Part shown: positions 62,764 through 64,000 of the stretch, piece after piece
How positions within the stretch are numbered: the stretch's first letter is position 1
Layout: every line of letters starts with the position of its first letter
NCBI GenBank assembly: GCA_946807835.1
Contig: OX327700.1
Coordinates: 26,324,001 to 26,388,000, forward strand
Direction of reading: 5' to 3'
DNA: 64,000 bases
Source: Ailanthus altissimus
Taxonomy: Eukaryota; Streptophyta; Magnoliopsida; Sapindales; Simaroubaceae
Translations under genes and position numbers: made by a program
Notes under the pieces: generated by a model
What the model was told of the DNA's origin: nothing
Databases searched by the model: none
Seen by the model: the letters and a program-made list of their open reading frames with translations, nothing else

Positions 62764-64000
62764 CTGCATGATTCGTGACATAATAGATTGTCATTATTAA
62801 CATATTGCCAATGAAGTTTCAGTCTTTCAGATTAGAATTACATTATTAGATATGTACATTTCATTGTAGAATAAGATGCAAGAAGGGCAATCAGATTCTA
62901 CAGTGCTAAAAGCCAGGGGCTTTAGTGATACAAAATAGGTATATATTCAGTTAAACTGTTGCAGAATGATCATTCCTGTCACAAACATATCCCACATAAA
63001 AGTTTTGAAAGTATATATTTTGAAAAAGTTAGGGTAAGAGCATGGATAATAAAGAATTAACAATGCCCAGTTATAATATAAACAAGATAATGCAAAAATC
63101 TAACCAACAATTTGAAAAAAAAAAGAGAGTCAACGCACATTATGTAAATTGGCTTAACAATAAGCTGGAATTTTTCATAAATAGCTAATTTGTTTGGGTC
63201 ATTTTCTTATTTGGCCAACTTTGAAATTTTCAAACTTTTATAGTCAAATAATTCAAAAATAGACACAAATACTCTTTTTACTATTTAAATAGTACTTGCT
63301 ATGGCGAATATTATCTTCCCTATATTGGAGCACGATATATGGGGGCGACATCAATATCGCCCCTATATTTCATTTTTTATTATTTATAATATTATTTTAT
63401 TATGTATAACATGATTTATTTATCTTATATATTTAAAATTATATTTATTTTATTTAATTATATTATATTATTTGTTAATTATTTGAATTAATTATATTAT
63501 TTATTTATTTAATTTAACTATATTATTTAATTATATTATTATTAATTCTTGTAATAATTATTGCATGTGTTCCCATTGATATTTTTTATAATTTAAAATA
63601 TTATTTATTGTGTTTGTATGAATTTATTTTATTTTGTAGTTTTAAATATTTATCACTACTAATATATTTTGAATTTCAGTGACAGACCATTTAACATAAA
63701 ACACCACATTCTCGAAACTATTCAATGTGACCGATGACCAACAAAAAAATATAATACCTCTATCTTTATAGTACCTATAACAACAAAGGATGATTAGCAG
63801 AAATAAAAATTAAATTTAAGTAAAAAATATAGTTAAATTAAATAATTAACAATAATATAATTAAATAAAATAAATATTATTTTAATACACAAATATAAAT
63901 TAATCATTATCTTACATAATAAAATTTAAATAAATTAATTAGAAAATACTCACAAAAAAACAATAAATTAGTTAATTGACACAATGGGCTTATCGCGCCA
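62764..64000 (-). other. CARB intron (partial), with AT-rich repeat insertion
   Basis: The AG acceptor is at 62764-62765 on the coding strand. From about 63180 to the window end the DNA becomes extremely AT-rich with a G/C-rich palindrome at 63335-63368 (GGGGGCGA pairing with TCGCCCC) and a terminal TATCGCG. It looks like a transposon cut by the window edge, perhaps related to the GCGATA-rich element at 3853-5078. Confidence 0.55.

Overview
This is a window of plant nuclear DNA, from a eudicot and possibly a rosid. The genes have introns with GT-AG borders in AT-rich DNA, and the protein families are plant ones: LOB-domain factor, chloroplast-type carbamoyl-phosphate synthase, plant RNL-type tRNA ligase. 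Ty3/gypsy, Ty1/copia and foldback DNA transposons lie between them. Nothing bacterial or organellar was seen. I could not name the species.

Left part (1-10 kb, genes on +): the last exon of an exonuclease V gene, then an isolated 2.1-kb LTR with a perfect target duplication, a 1.2-kb foldback element, a complete adenylate kinase 6 gene (AAK6) and a complete mitochondrial 3-hydroxyacyl-ACP dehydratase gene (HTD2). As far as I recall, these three genes are also close neighbours on Arabidopsis chromosome 5, so this looks like conserved microsynteny.

10-25 kb: a decayed tRNA ligase gene on the minus strand. Its exons for the kinase and cyclic-phosphodiesterase parts can be read, but with a frameshift and a small in-frame duplication. 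To its right sits a Ty3/gypsy chromovirus derivative (16523-22199, minus) that has LTRs, PBS, PPT, gag, protease and chromodomain but no reverse transcriptase or integrase core. A 2.17-kb LTR of the same family as the one at 1.5 kb has inserted into its 5' LTR.

25-34.2 kb: a complete six-exon alpha/beta hydrolase gene, then a five-exon gene for mitochondrial ATP synthase subunit d. The second has two single-base insertions that break its frame and a transposon about 120 bp upstream of its start codon. Both are on the minus strand.

34.2-49.7 kb: a gene-poor, AT-rich stretch. It holds four foldback (Mutator-like) elements of 0.9-1.4 kb in two terminal-repeat families, several small MITE-like hairpins, and no gene I can support.

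49.7-64 kb: a two-exon LOB-domain gene (minus), a degenerate Ty1/copia element just upstream of it, about 5 kb with no recognisable gene, then the last two exons of the large subunit of carbamoyl-phosphate synthase (minus). The rest of that gene lies beyond the right edge.

The intact genes are unrelated housekeeping and regulatory functions: nucleotide metabolism and ribosome assembly, mitochondrial fatty acid synthesis, arginine/pyrimidine precursor supply, and a developmental transcription factor. I see no operon-like or cluster-like system. The more interesting content is the transposon history and its effect on two broken genes.
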